Shown here: piece by piece, positions 45,497 to 57,797 of the stretch
How the letters are laid out: every line of letters starts with the position of its first letter
How positions within the stretch are numbered: the stretch's first letter is position 1
NCBI GenBank assembly: GCA_011033025.1
Contig: WFMF01000122.1
Coordinates: 124,001-188,000, forward strand
Length of the DNA: 64,000 nucleotides
Source of the DNA: Beroe forskalii
Lineage: Eukaryota; Ctenophora; Nuda; Beroida; Beroidae
Reading direction: 5' to 3'
Position numbers and translations under genes: made by a program
The notes under the pieces: generated by a model
What the model saw: only the letters and a program-made list of their open reading frames with translations
The model's database searches: none
What the model was told of the DNA's origin: nothing

Positions 45497-48400
45497 TCAA
45501 GATTCACCGAGCTCTTTTCGCATTCTCCCAGACCTTGTAACGTAGATGACAGGGTTGAATAGGGAGTTACAATACGTCACGATCAGACCTGTTAAAATAG
45601 GAGATATTTGAATTCACAAAATTAACCGAAGTCACGATTTTGACAATCTAGAGTCACGAGTCAACTAATTTCATTGGGCGGTTCTTAAAATATGCCGAAA
45701 ATTTAAAATACTGAAAATTCCTGCGCTTCAAATATAATTATGGTTCTTATTGACAATTGAGTTATTATTGTTTTTGACATAACACAGTTACACCACCAAA
45801 ACCGTTGGACGGTTGGTCTAGTAACCCCCCGCTGGTTTGGATGTGATCAGCCCATTTTGTCTCTTTTCAGGTTCTGTTGTCACATCCAAACCCGCGGGGG
45901 TTGCTAGACCAACAAATCCAACAGTTGGAAAATATCCTTGTTTAGATGTATGTAGTTTGAACCCATGTTACTTGCCCAAAAGGCAGTTTGGACCCACACG
46001 TAGCTTGCCCTCGTAGTCCGAACCACGTTACTAGCCCACGCAAAGTCTAACCCACACCAACTTACCCAGACGAAGTCCCCAAACTACGTTATTCTAACTT
46101 GGAATTACTAGAATTGATATATTTCTTAATTTCTACAAATCGTCCACGCGAACTCGTGCTTAAATATAGCAACCAGATCTTATTTCACGTATATAAGTCG
46201 TATTTGAACTCATTTCAACGTAACCAAGTCAGAAAATCCCATGTAAATATCAATTTCTTCAAATCCCCCAATTTCTAAAACACCCGTGTGTACTCACGTG
46301 CTGAAATAGCAACCAGATCTAATTTCATTGCATTAGTCGTATTTAAACCCATTTCAACGTGATCATGTCGAAAATCCTATTGTAAATATCAATTTCTTCA
46401 AATCCCCTAATTTCTACAAAACGTCCGTATTGTACTCACGTGCTTCACTACTCCATCGTATATTTCCCATCCCTATTCACTGCGAGACATGGAGAAACTA
46501 TTATCAGTTCACCATCGTATCACAGAATAGGACTACAGTACAAATTTTTGTCATTTACATAATTTCAATCAATTTGCAGTTCAATTTTTAGAAGCCTCTA
46601 ACGACAACAATATTCGACCGATCGCCTGAAACTCGTTTTATAGCTAAATCTCGAGGTCTAAAAGACAGATCAAAGTAAAACATAATCCGATAAAACTCTT
46701 TGAGTAACAGATGTCTAAAGAAGTAACAAAATAGCGTTCTATCGCAAAATACGCTATTTTAGTGGCTTTACGCGATTTTGATGACGTCATCAGAGCACCC
46801 AAATAGGCTCAAACCAACTTTCCAAATAGCCTATAAGGAACAATTCCGTCTTAGTACAACATACTTTGTTCGGTCTCATCTCAAGATAAGTCGCACTTCT
46901 TGACATCTCACTCATGCAAAGTTTTGTCCTATAATTTGGAATTGATTTTCACCGTACCTTAGAAAATGTATATCTCGATGAAAAATCGAGATAGCCCAAT
47001 GATCCATATGATTTCTGAAAAGCTCTTTAAATTTGCTAAAAATCGTTGAAAAATCGAAAACTATCTCCTTTCCTTCTTGGTGAAAAATGCGCTCGAAAAT
47101 AGCCTATTTTCGCTAAAAAGAAATAAAATTTCGCTAAGTTGATGACGTCATAGTGACGTGAAAATGACGTCACCAGAACTTCTCCGCCAGCCTATAACAT
47201 TTTCCCATCTTAGATCAACAAAACCTGACCTCGATCATGTCTCTACCATTTCCCGTTCTTGACATCTCGGCTTTCCAAATTTGCTCCCAATTATCATGAT
47301 ATATATATCTATATTATATCTTATATCACCCTGTGACACTCGTTCGTCTAATATATACCCTGGCCAGTCTTTTTTATTACCGCGGGGGGTTACCGCCCTG
47401 GCCAGGGCGGGAATAGCAGATGATATTATTATGGCGCTGATAAGACACCGAGTTACTCGATATTATATTTTATTTCAGAAACCTCTCATTAAATTTAACA
47501 GCTCATTTTTCTCAAATATCCTTTTACCGTATATAATCCACTTGTGATCCGTGTAGGTTTCAGAAGGAGTTGATCCAGCAGTTGATCCAGGAGTTGATCC
47601 AGTAGTTGATCCAAGGGATGATCCAGTAGAAACAGTAGGTGGTAACCCCCCAGCTTTGTTAGTAGCAGCGAAGGCGAATGAGTAGGGCAGGACACAGGCA
47701 AGGTAGGCAGCGACTATGAGAAGGGTCGTGATGCACGCTTCACGCGTTCTGTGGGTGAGGTTAATAAAATTTAATAAAAGAAATAAAATAAATAAAATTA
47801 ATAAAATAAATAAAATTAAATAAAGAAGACAGATATGGTTCTCAGAGTTTCATTTTCCGTTCGGCAAGCTAAAGAATGGCACCTCGAAATTCAAATTCCA
47901 ATACTTAACACTAGAACATTAAATGTCCACCCCACCTGTGCAGCTGTGAACTAAGTTTAGGTCTCCTCCGCAGAACGATTACTATAGCAACGCCCGCTAC
48001 CATGACAACACAGAGCGGCAGAGCCGCGCATAGCGTGTAAGATGTCACACTGAACACACTAGACTTGTCGTCACCAACCACCTTCAGACACGTGCACATG
48101 GTCTCTTTGTACCTGTGCAGGGGGTAAGTGAATGTTTGGGAGCTTAATCGTGACTATCAGTATCAGTACTCAGTATTATCCTTACACGCTTATCAAGTCT
48201 CAGTAAAGAAAGTACAAATAAAAGCTATTTCTTAAAGTTGAATCCTACAAATCATTTCCTTGTATTTGAATGTATTACCTGTATCCGCCTAGAGGTGGAA
48301 TCAGCGGTATGACACTGAACAAAATAGCTTCCACCCAAACAAAGCTCACCATGAGCAACACCCGAGGCCGGGAGGAAATCCTTGGGTACCTCACTGGGTA

Positions 48401-49610
48401 ACGCACAGCTATCCACCTGGATTTAAACAAGATTAGAGGACATGGTGGATGAGGAATAGCTAGCATCCACTATAGGACATCTGCAATCTGCAAAACTTTT
48501 AACTTGCACTTAGCAGCAATTAGGAAATGACCTATTAACCGAACAGAAACCGAAATACTGGTTAACCAGGCGTTTTATTGAGAAATGGTAACCGGTCGTT
48601 TCCTATATAGCACCATGATAACAGAACCCCACTTACCTATCGAGGGCAAGAGACATGACCATGAGCACGCTCCCAGTCACCGTCACAGACGTTAGCACCC
48701 CGGATACCGCGCAAAACGTCTCAGAGAACTGAACCTGCGAGGATTTGCAATGAGATCAGAAATATATGCTAAATTTATAAACGCAAAAACTTTCAAAATT
48801 AAAGATTTCGCGTTGAAAAATTCTGCCTTAAAAACCCTACCAGTACCGATCAAACGGTTAAATCTGACATTGCTGACATGGATTGATAAAGTTTCAGCAA
48901 CTCTGTAGTTTGTAGATTACAAGTTAAAATACCTTGCGGTGGGTAAGTAGAGGAGTCAGCATGCTTGGCAGTACAAACACCCCCACCATCAAGTCCAACA
49001 CTGCCAGACTTTGCACCAGAAGATGGGTGGAGAGACGACGCTTTCTCAACCGCCACAAGACAGTCAGGAGAAGTAGATTACTGGGAGAGGGAGGGTTTAA
49101 AAAGCCATAAGACAACCAAGAGGAGGAGGAGATTACTGGGGAAGTGGGGGTTTAAAAAGCCACAAGACAGTCAGGAGAAGTAGATTGCTGGAAAAGGGGG
49201 AGGGTTTAATTAAAAGGCCCTTCGAAAAGCCTTAGCCCTTTTTAAGGAGGGTTTAATAGTTGGAGTTATTATTAAAAAAATCTCTCTGAAAATCCTTTTT
49301 GAAAAATCATTTTTTAAAGGGAGTTTTAAAGTGGGTTATTATAGAAGGGGAAGACTTTTATGGACTTTGCATCAGCAGATGGGTGGCGAGACAACACTTC
49401 CTCAACCGCTACTTTTCTGACCAGCAAATAGTACACCTGTACATACCTGGCAGATATGGCTATTGCCAGCACAAGACACACTATCCCCAGAACGATATCC
49501 TCTGTCTTCCCGGGGAGTATCCCGTCAGGGATCGGGAGGATGAGATGGGGATTCAGGATCCCTGGAAGGGGATGATCTGACATGTTGCTCTGCATCGGAG
49601 TGGTGTTCAT
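45497..49610 (-). CDS. Rhodopsin-class (class A) GPCR, seven exons, right copy
   Basis: Exons 49610-49447, 49080-48933, 48734-48637, 48416-48279, 48112-47936, 47748-47528 and 45588-45497; 345 residues, open throughout. Motifs match the left copy: LAVLDLMVGVF, DRW, the RYPVRYP loop, CVLP and NPVIY. In exons 3 and 5 I count 17 differences from the left copy, 14 of them synonymous, which fits purifying selection on both. Differences in form: the C-terminus stops earlier (MRKELGES); the intron before the last exon is about 1.6 kb longer because of an insertion; and three tandem copies of the start of exon 2 with its acceptor lie at 49052-49210, of which only the one joined to the full exon can give the normal protein. 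Confidence 0.87.
46130..46450. repeat. Tandem repeat, about 133-bp unit
   Basis: Two and a half units sharing TAGCAACCAGATCT, CGTATTTRAACYCATTTCAA and GTAAATATCAATTTCTTCAA. Within the right-arm insertion. Confidence 0.75.
46730..47200. repeat. Degenerate two-unit repeat with three TGACGTCA sites
   Basis: TGACGTCA at 46782, 47143 and 47165, each in a TTGATGACGTCAT- or AAATGACGTCACC-like context that resembles the ends of the paired-CRE element. The flanking CGCTATTTT and TTGACATCTC phrases recur about 350 bp apart. Confidence 0.55.
49052..49210 (-). repeat. Triplicated splice acceptor/exon start
   Basis: Three tandem units of about 54 bp, each with a pyrimidine tract, CAG and the first 25 or so bases of GPCR exon 2 (ATCTACTTCTCCTGACTG-like). 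The left arm has a single copy. Confidence 0.75.
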
Positions 49611-52253
49611 GAAACCTGGAACTGATTTTGGGATATGTAAGTTATAGCTTTCACTTTGAGATAAGTTCTGACGAAATTAATTGTAGATCCTGACGTCAAT
49701 CAAAAGAAAGCCAAAAGGAGCAAATGAAAAAAGGAGAAAAGGCACGTACTGCCTCATTCAAACGATTTAAAATGGAAATAAAATAAACGGAATGAAATAA
49801 GCGGTTCCTGGATATGGTTCATGGTATTGCTGATAATTCCATAAATTATCATGCGATTTACACAACGATTATCATTTTGAGATTTAGGGCACCTACATTA
49901 GGAACCCAGATGATAAATTGGCCATAAAGAGGGTCCCAAACTTTATTACAATCATAATCATCATGAACAATAGAACTAAATAACGTTACTAAGGCAACGG
50001 TAAGCATATTGAGCGAAGAACTAACGCCATACTTAAGTTACACAAATTCAAGTTACTAAGTGGCCATCATTATAAAAGAAACTGAGACCATTGTGACGAG
50101 ACTTTGTCGGTCGTCAAATGATCAACAAGGAAACGATTGATAATTATTCGCTTTAATAAAGTAACTGATCGGTAACTTAAATCACAATCAATAATAGAGT
50201 TCGGCATCGTAACAGTAGTAAACACCGACATATTTCAAATTTCATACAGATTTGGAGGCCTGGAGATTTTTGGATGAGGGTGCGAATTAATTTCTAATTA
50301 TTGTTCTGATAGGAGGAAATCGAAAGAAGCATGAATTTCTCGAAATTCAATCTACAATTCGGAAAGAAACCCCAAAGAAACCCCAAAGAAAACGGGTTAA
50401 GAAGCTTTAGGAAATTAGGAAATCCCTAAAACCATCTCTTACATCACAAGCAGTCTCTGACATCACTCACCATCCCTGAAATCACGAATCATCTCTGAAA
50501 CTGACATCACAGACAGTCTCAGAGAGTGACATCACACAGACAGACAGACAAGTCAAAGGAAAGCTCCTAACACACCACATGTTATGTGACCAATACAAAA
50601 TATATTTAATGACAACCCCCCGGTTAAGACTTGTATCACTTTAACATAACATATTGATGTCTATCAAATACATATTATACGCTCATATTTTAATGACTTA
50701 TAAATTATTATCCCGAATATTTCTGACATTATTAAATTTAAAACGGTGCGATAAGTACTTTATATGCCGCAAACTCATAGCAAAAAGTAGGTGGTCATTG
50801 ACTCCCATAAATTGACACCCAAAGACATCACTATTCACTTTTGAACTCTTTCATTATGATTGATATTGAGGCCTGGACTTTTTGAAAGTAAAATAAAAAG
50901 TGAAAATAAGAAGAGTAAGTCAAACCTAGAGAGGAGAAAACATGACACAACTCACATTAACTGGAGGATATGGTTCCGATGGTGATTCCAGCTCAATATA
51001 TAACACCCTGCTCCAATATGACGCAATGCATATCTTGGGGTACATGGATTTCCGGACTATATAACACATTATAAAGTTTTAACACACCAAATATATATAT
51101 CATTATCGTCCACCATTTGACAGGAGTCACGCATATTAAAAAAGAATTAGCATAGGTATTTTGCTGCCGTGACCCACAGTCACACAAACACACCTGGTTT
51201 ATTTGGAGGCCCACAACCATAGGCAGTCCCTTGTGACGTCATTGTCATGGGTTAGAATGGTGAATTGATGATGGCATATTGCCAACTTAGGGCTCTATAT
51301 ATTGTTATTGTGCTGAGTGTGGAACATCTAGTGGTTATCACTATCTGACATCTGGGGGATAGAGTCTGAGAGGTCAGCAGCAGCTGATGTCATGGTCAGT
51401 AAATATAACATAGTTGATACTTCGACCAGGAAATCTGATATTCAAACTTACACCAATTGTGGAATGAAACATGAAATGGAACCGAAAGTTTAGGAATAAT
51501 TTGCTGGCGCCTGAGAGGATTCATTAGCCCATTAAGTTATACTTTTTGGGAATAAGATGGGAATGTGCTATGCGATTCATAGTTCATAAATTGCAAGTTG
51601 AAGTATTTGAGTACTGATGATGTCAGTAATATGAAAGTATCTCACGATGAAGATTTAACTTGTTGACCTTTCCATTCATCGTTTGTTTGATTTCTGGAAA
51701 AATTTACTCATTTCAGTATTTACCCCAGAGCATTTCCAATTTGTGTTCGCTATAACAAGAACAATGAGCATCGGAAAGCGTTTCAAAGAGGGTAGTTGGC
51801 TTCTCTCCAAATCCAGCCATCATATGATCCTGCTAGCCATTGTTTCAACAAAAACTCATGATGCCCTCTTATAACTTATATTTGGTTCCATTTGACCCCA
51901 CGTACTAAAGAGGTTGAGATATAATTTCCGATGTTGATGTTAAAGTTAGTTTCAGTTGGTGAGATATTCGATTTGTTCTGTCATTATTCATAGTAATTTA
52001 TGTGATTCATACTGATTTAATAATCAATAACAACAGAAAATTGTTGGCATTTTACCTGTTATGATTTTAAGTTTCGAGTTGGTAAAATCTTATTTTTGAA
52101 GGTTATGGCTAAGAATAATAAACTTGTCAAAATGAAGATAACCAAGATGCTTATGAGAACAGAACCCTTCGGCTGATTAGATAATCCACAGGAAACATCG
52201 CATTCGCAGAATTCGAAACAGAAATCACTAACTCCTAAAGGACACTTGGACCA
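49611..52253. other. Right-arm spacer upstream of the GPCR gene
   Basis: Counterpart of the left spacer 27377-29619 plus the flank of the unrecognised gene. Holds one paired-CRE copy and the empty site of the 6.85-kb element near 51815-51835. No gene seen. Confidence 0.45.
51234..51276 (+). repeat. Paired-CRE element, copy 14 (right arm)
   Basis: Perfect TGACGTCA, a 27-nt core ending TAGAATGGTGAATTGA, then TGATGGCA. Duplicate of copy 13. Confidence 0.8.
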
Positions 52254-52814
52254 ATGCCAGCACCAGACACATCAGATCTCCCAGCTCATGATTTCTCAGA
52301 ACTTCCAGCTTCAGAACCCCAACTTCGTGACACCCTACGTCTCTTCGTCACCATGTACCATAACATATACTGCATCGTGTATGGAGCAAGAGGAGTGTTA
52401 TTTGGGGGAAGTTACCATGCCATCCCATCCCGATATGAGCTGATGGAAGCAGCGTGGAGGGAGGTCAGGGAGACTTTGCTGGATAATGGGGACATGATGG
52501 TTTCTATTAGAAGGGCAGTGTTAGGTGATCGAAGAGCCCAGCGAGATAATGATGGAAGTGAAGATAATATTAATAGTGGAAATACTGTAGCCATGGATGG
52601 TAGAAGGGGTCGACTAGAAGATGGACGACTAAGGAGCATTGGTGATTCTAGAAGGATTGTGGACAATAGAAGATACACGGGTGATTATGACAGCATGTGG
52701 AGGGGACTGGTTGATAAAGTACTCTGGGTGATGTACTGGAGTGTGTCGTTTGTGATGGTTGTGTGTTCTGCTGCCGAAAGGATCATCAGTGACATAGTTG
52801 GTAATTCATGTTGA
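52254..52814 (+). CDS. Unrecognised 186-residue protein with hydrophobic C-terminus, right copy
   Basis: Intact homologue of 19565-20110, single exon from ATG 52254. The first 90 residues and the last 40 are nearly identical to the left copy, while the central linker has different Asp/Asn/Gly-rich insertions. The linker contains LRSIGDS, which resembles the L-x(3)-G-D core of a BH3 motif, and the C-terminal hydrophobic stretch would suit a tail-anchored protein. However, the left copy lacks the Leu (QRGIGDS), so the resemblance may be chance. I do not recognise the family. Confidence 0.72.
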   Translation: MPAPDTSDLPAHDFSELPASEPQLRDTLRLFVTMYHNIYCIVYGARGVLFGGSYHAIPSRYELMEAAWREVRETLLDNGDMMVSIRRAVLGDRRAQRDNDGSEDNINSGNTVAMDGRRGRLEDGRLRSIGDSRRIVDNRRYTGDYDSMWRGLVDKVLWVMYWSVSFVMVVCSAAERIISDIVGNSC

Positions 52815-54048
52815 AATGAAAAGGGAGAATTTCAGGAAATTGGCAATTTCTTGGCTGCAAATTTACTCTTCACAGTGTAATTTCAATGTTAGTTGGATAA
52901 TGGAAATGACCATCAGTCGAATAAGAGCCCAACAGGACCTGAATGAGACAAATTGCATTTGACGGTTGAAGATGGACTATGGTGACCCACATTTGAATGA
53001 TGAAGACAGAAGACGTAGAAAATAGGAGACAGAAATATTGCGTTGAAGTTGCGAAACTTTTATTTTATTTTTCATTGCTGTATTTAATCTACTGGTCCCA
53101 GTTTTAAGTTTAAAACTCAGTGGAAGTGAATTTGAATTCAGGAATAAACGGTACTGTTTTTAATTCGTTTTTAAAAATATAGTAAAAATGTATACAATAT
53201 TATTTTGAATATTCAAATAAAACGAAAGACTCCTATGACCTTTAGCTTTCAGTGAAAAGGCCCATTTCTCAAAATGGATATTCAACTAGTTCTTCGATAC
53301 TGAAACAAAAAGATATCCCAAAGTAAAATGGCAATACTTATGATGCCCTATTAGACTGAATGTCAAACCAATTATGGAAGATGGACTACTTAAATGCAAA
53401 GTATTCATTTGACTTTTCCAAGGTATCCTCAATATACTCAAGCCTATCTTTTGGAATCTTTGGATATTTTCCATGACTTGGCCTTGAAGCTGAAGGTGTT
53501 TCATAGAAGGGTCTTTCCTTAAAACAAAGACTTTTCTTCATTCAACTTTTCCTACAGCTTAATTCATCTTTTCCTTGGTGTTCGTTTCTTTGACCTGTTT
53601 CATGTTGAAAGTGACAAAATCTATCAGATAAGTCTTCATCTTTTTTGTCACAATCCTCGCTTTTTCTTGGCATAACACCAGGTTATATTCAAATTCACAA
53701 ATAGATCCACTTCTTGCGTCAAGCAAAGTAGTCAATACATACAGCTGTACACTTTGCTCGGCAAATATTGTTATCAAAATAATCACTATCATCTTTTGTC
53801 AAAACTCAGATCATCCAAATATATATATGCATACATCTTCATCATCAATATATTCAGCAAGTATATTCCTCAAGTGGAATTGAGAATCCAGAAGTTATAG
53901 AGAGAGCCAAAGGATGGGGGCCATTATATATTTCTTTATTTCAGCCACGGTACAGCAGAAGGTATAGGGGAATGAGAATGACTAGGAATGTCTGAGTTTG
54001 GTAAATTTGGGATAATAAGGAGAAAGTGGCACCGGTCACTGAGGTGGC
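52815..54048. other. Outer part of the right arm, one weak ORF
   Basis: A 77-codon minus-strand ORF (53559-53792) starts with a hydrophobic stretch (MIVIILITIF). In the left arm the same frame is broken by an in-frame TAA near 18489. It may be a dying exon or chance. Confidence 0.35.
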
Positions 54049-54470
54049 AAAATTTTCCAAAATTAAAAAAAATTTTTTAAAATTTTAAATTTTTTCATAT
54101 TCTATGGACGATGCCCCCTTTGGGAAATTTAATGAATTTAAACGCACCCCCCCCGGGAAAATTGGGCCAGGGGGGTTTTTAAGGCAGGGTTTTTTTGGGG
54201 GGGGTTCCAATTCCCGCTTTTTTGGATGGGGGTGGGTTGGGGGAAGACACCCCCTGGAAGCGGCCCCTAATCGCGGAAAAAACCGGTTGGGCCCCCTTTT
54301 AAATTTCCGTTAATTTCTTCCCTGGGGAAGGCGGGCCCCAAAAATTTTTTTAACCCAAAAAAATTTTTGTTAAACTTAAATTTTGAAGATTTTTTAAAAA
54401 GAGGGAAAATGGGTAAAATTTAAAAAATTTTGACGTTAAAAAATTAAAATTTTAAAAAACCTTGCACAAT
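54049..54470. other. Low-quality, homopolymer-inflated stretch
   Basis: Dense runs of A, T, G and C (GGGGGGGG, CCCCCCCCGGG, TTTTTTT) unlike anything else in the window, starting abruptly where arm similarity ends. It looks like a poorly supported consensus. Not interpretable as biology. Confidence 0.7.
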
Positions 54471-56329
54471 ATATTTGAGGCCCCCATTCCTCAGTTAGTT
54501 AATTTAATAGTGTTGTGTTGTGTTTAAAAGTAGTGAAAAAAATAAAAAAACAAGCCGGAAACTATTTTAAACAAAAAAACTTTGTCACTTTTTTTCCTAG
54601 TCCGAAAATAAATATTTTATCTCAAACTGACAGTTGGTAGTGGTCCCAAAGTGTGAGGGTTTATTTCATATTTGAGAATTTTTGTGTTTCAATGAAATGG
54701 TCAATCACTTCGATTCAAACAAGTTCAACACTCATTATTAATTAATTTCATTATTGATATTCCATTTCATCATGTAAATTTCTGTGTAAATTTCTGTGTT
54801 TTTTTAATACTAGCAATAGTAGTCTGAGTGGGTCACCAAGTGGGTCACTGTTGTCAATCGTTGATTGACCCTTCCGAGTGATGTGCCGGCTTGCGTCAGT
54901 GGGTCAGACATTGTCTGACAAGGTCACTGAGCCCAGCCCTTCGCCAAAACAAGTAAAGCACGTTAGTACTCCAGAATCAAGAAAACTGGACATCCTTTCA
55001 GATGTAAACTACTTGATGCAAGACAGTAAATTTGGTGCAAAATCCACAAACAACCACCTCCATACGCCTGGTGGTGGCAACCCTCAATTTTGGAGCTTTC
55101 AGTTTGGGACCCACCTGGCTTGCATTATATAGTCTGACTAGTCCCTTACCTGGGAGCCAGGTGGTACTACTCTTTCAAGTAGCAAATGAGCTTGGGGTGG
55201 GGGTGCCCTCCAAAGATTAACTACCTTGGTCCCTTTGGTAAGTTGCCTATAGGGCATAGTCCTTTACTATTGAGTACTTGAATACCATGGAGTCAATGTA
55301 GAGTTGTCAGAGTTGTGCTGACACGTGTTGTTGGTGTGTGTGAGAGTTTTATGTTCTGTGTACTCTTGGTGGTTCTCGGATAGAGATTGATTCCCATTTA
55401 GGGTAGGATTCTCGTAAAGAGTTTGAATCCCCTAGGGGTATATGATGGGATGATACCCATCTGTGGGTTCGTTTAGGCTAGAGAACCCACAAAGACCAGA
55501 GTGAGTGAGGAATGATTTGAAGAGTGAAGCAAAAAAAGAGACCACAGAATAAACTTGGCCCCCTGGGCTGTGAGAGGTCCCCGGGGTTTACAGGTGAGAA
55601 CCCATGTAGGTTGAAGGCGGGATCTGAGTGGAATGTGACCCTCCAAGTCTGCCAACCTCGGGGCCCAGCTCTTTGGTCTATGCTCTCACCCTGCAAGACA
55701 GTTTGTCACTAGTAGTTGCATTTTGGGTACCATTCCATGCAACCATTATACTGTTTATGTTTCAAGATGATAACAGACAAAGAGATGCTAAAAATAAATG
55801 GAGTGAACTATACACCTGCTAACGACATTTAGCTGTTGTGTAAAATGGAAGATTTCTGCCTCATTTCAATGAAAATTTAATTCAGTGAATTGTCATTTCA
55901 TTCTAGTCAGAGTGAATGGGAATATATGTATTAAATGGAATACAATTTCAGTCATCTTTGTACAGTGGGGGGGGGGTCCACCGGCCAACGGCCAACCGTC
56001 TAAAAAATTTGCTGTTTCGGCCAATTGGCCGTTGGCCGTTTTTTTCATTTTTTATCCCTGGTTTCTGCCAGAAGCATTTTAGTTGAAAGTTGTGAGAGAA
56101 AAAGTTGTTACAATCTCTATGACCAACATTTTCCCACTAATTTGATTGGTGGGGCTGTCAAATGTGTCAATTGAGGTCGTTGAAACAGTTGAAATTTGCC
56201 CTTATGCTTCAAGAAGGCTCAAGCTCCATGCATTTTTATATAATCAAAGAAAGGTAGAATTTTGAAAGTTTCTAAAGGTCTAGGACATGTAGTTCAATTG
56301 GTGACCATCCCTACTGTCATTTTCTTCTC
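54471..56329. other. Noncoding, no gene seen
   Basis: No conserved ORF. A palindromic stretch of GGCCAACGGCCAA...TTGGCCGTTGGCC occurs at about 55980-56040 after a G10 run. Confidence 0.35.
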
Positions 56330-57484
56330 TTAGGGATCGTTCACATATTACGTAATCAATTTTTGGGCATTTTTTACCCCCCTCCCCCCCCCTCCGTAAT
56401 CAAACGTAATCATGGCTAAACCCCCTTTTTGAAAATATTAAGTAATCATGGCCCAACCCCCTCCTTCAGGTTTTTAGGCCACCAAAAAACTATATTAACT
56501 GACAAAAATTAGAAATTTAGAACAGTATCGTGTGTTTCAATTCAATCATCAACATCATCGACCTGAAGATGACATTCAAAAGCTCCTTTTAGTTTTTCCC
56601 TACCGAAAACACTCCTCCTCTTCTTCCTCCAACGCATCCTCATCTGTTCATCATCCTCCTTTACCTCCAACAGATCATCCTCCTCCTCCTCTACACCTGA
56701 GGCCCCCAGTTCCACTAAAGAGCCAGAAATCAACGTCTTGGTCCCACCTCAACCTCCTTCAAAACCGATGGAACCAAAGTTCAGTATCCGTGTCCTGCTC
56801 ATCTGCCACCGAAGCCGACAGAACCCAAGATCCAGATCAGCCCTAAGTGCCAGATCAGAGTCTGGCAACTTCACAGACAACTGCAGCTTCGCTACACCTT
56901 CATCAAAAAGATTGATTCCTGGATAATGGAGCTGCGGATGTACGCCAAGACCGGCCCTGGCATCAACTCTAGAGCTCTAGGGCAAGAAAGGCCTCCGAAC
57001 CTCTGATCAAGCACAGAGCAGCAAACCTCATATATGCAAAGAGGCACTGAAGTGGTTTGGAAGAGTTCAAAGAATGGAGTACATCCCTCCTATATGGGCA
57101 GCACATTCTGAACCATATTTTGTTAGAGTAGATCATGTTTTAATCATAATTATGAAATTTCGACAATTTTTTCTGCAAAAGGTTAACTTTTGGTAATACA
57201 AATTCGGAAATCCTTTAAATTTTCATAAAAAATTCTTTAAATTTTCATGAAAATTCTTGAAATTTTCATGAAAATTCTTGAAATTTTTATGAAAATTCTT
57301 GAAATTTTCATGAAAATTCGTGAAATTTTCATAAAAATCCTTGAAATTTTGATGAAAATTTAGATATTTTGATTACGTAATCATTGGCCAAACCCCCCCT
57401 CCCCCCCTCGTAATCAAACGTAATCATTTGGAAACCCCCTCCCCCCCCCCTCGGCTGATTACGTAATATGTGAACGATCCCTTA
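56330..57484. mobile_element. Harbinger-like TIR element, 1.15 kb
   Basis: Both ends read GGGATCGTTCACATATTACG inward and continue with TAATCA, flanked by TTA on each side. A 3-bp TTA duplication and GGG-starting TIRs fit the PIF/Harbinger superfamily. Next to both ends are C-rich tracts with repeated CGTAATCAAACGTAATCAT. The interior holds Ser/Pro-rich ORFs in shifting frames (56532-56846 and on to about 56950) that look like a decayed captured coding sequence. No transposase, so non-autonomous. Confidence 0.75.
57190..57360. repeat. 20-bp tandem repeat AAATTTTCATGAAAATTCTTG
   Basis: About eight head-to-tail copies with minor changes, inside the Harbinger-like element. The unit is itself partly palindromic (TTTTCATGAAAA). 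Confidence 0.85.
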
Positions 57485-57797
57485 TAGCTTTATAGTCACA
57501 TAAATCAATTCCAGAATAGTCTAGTCATATTGCTTTATCCCTGATTCCCTTCCAGGTTCCACACCTGGAACTATTTCCTGTTCATGTATGAAACACTGAT
57601 TCTATTGACTGTCTCCGTGCATTTATATGACCTAGGGAAGATTATAGTTCAATGGCCTTCTACTGCCCCCGCTGCCCCCACGAACTCCATGACCCCTTGT
57701 GAACTCCTTATCATGACGCTTCACCTATTAATTAGGTACCTAAGTTAGTTATGACAAACATAACTAACACAGTAACACAAGTAAGTAAGTTAGAAAG
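57485..57797. other. Noncoding, no gene seen
   Basis: Short unique stretch between the TIR element and the G-rich minisatellite. Confidence 0.3.

Larger units (their letters stand above)
45791..47411. mobile_element. 1.6-kb insertion in the right GPCR intron
   Basis: The left arm reads straight across this place (CAGTTATAATAGCA in this orientation); here 1,621 bp intervene. The ends carry GTAACCCCCCGC-containing inverted sequences. Near the left end, a long hairpin pairs GGTTGGTCTAGTAACCCC with its complement across about 45 bp. Inside are a tandem of about 133 bp and a degenerate repeat with three TGACGTCA sites. No ORF. Class unknown; possibly a composite foldback element. Confidence 0.6.
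43624..54048 (-). repeat. Right arm of the large inverted duplication
   Basis: Reverse-complement partner of 18119-33803. The inner edge lies inside a cytidine deaminase copy (43624). The outer edge (54048, ending GAGGTGGCA) abuts a low-quality stretch. This arm has a 1.6-kb insertion the left lacks and keeps the empty sites of the left arm's TIR element and MITE. Confidence 0.9.
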
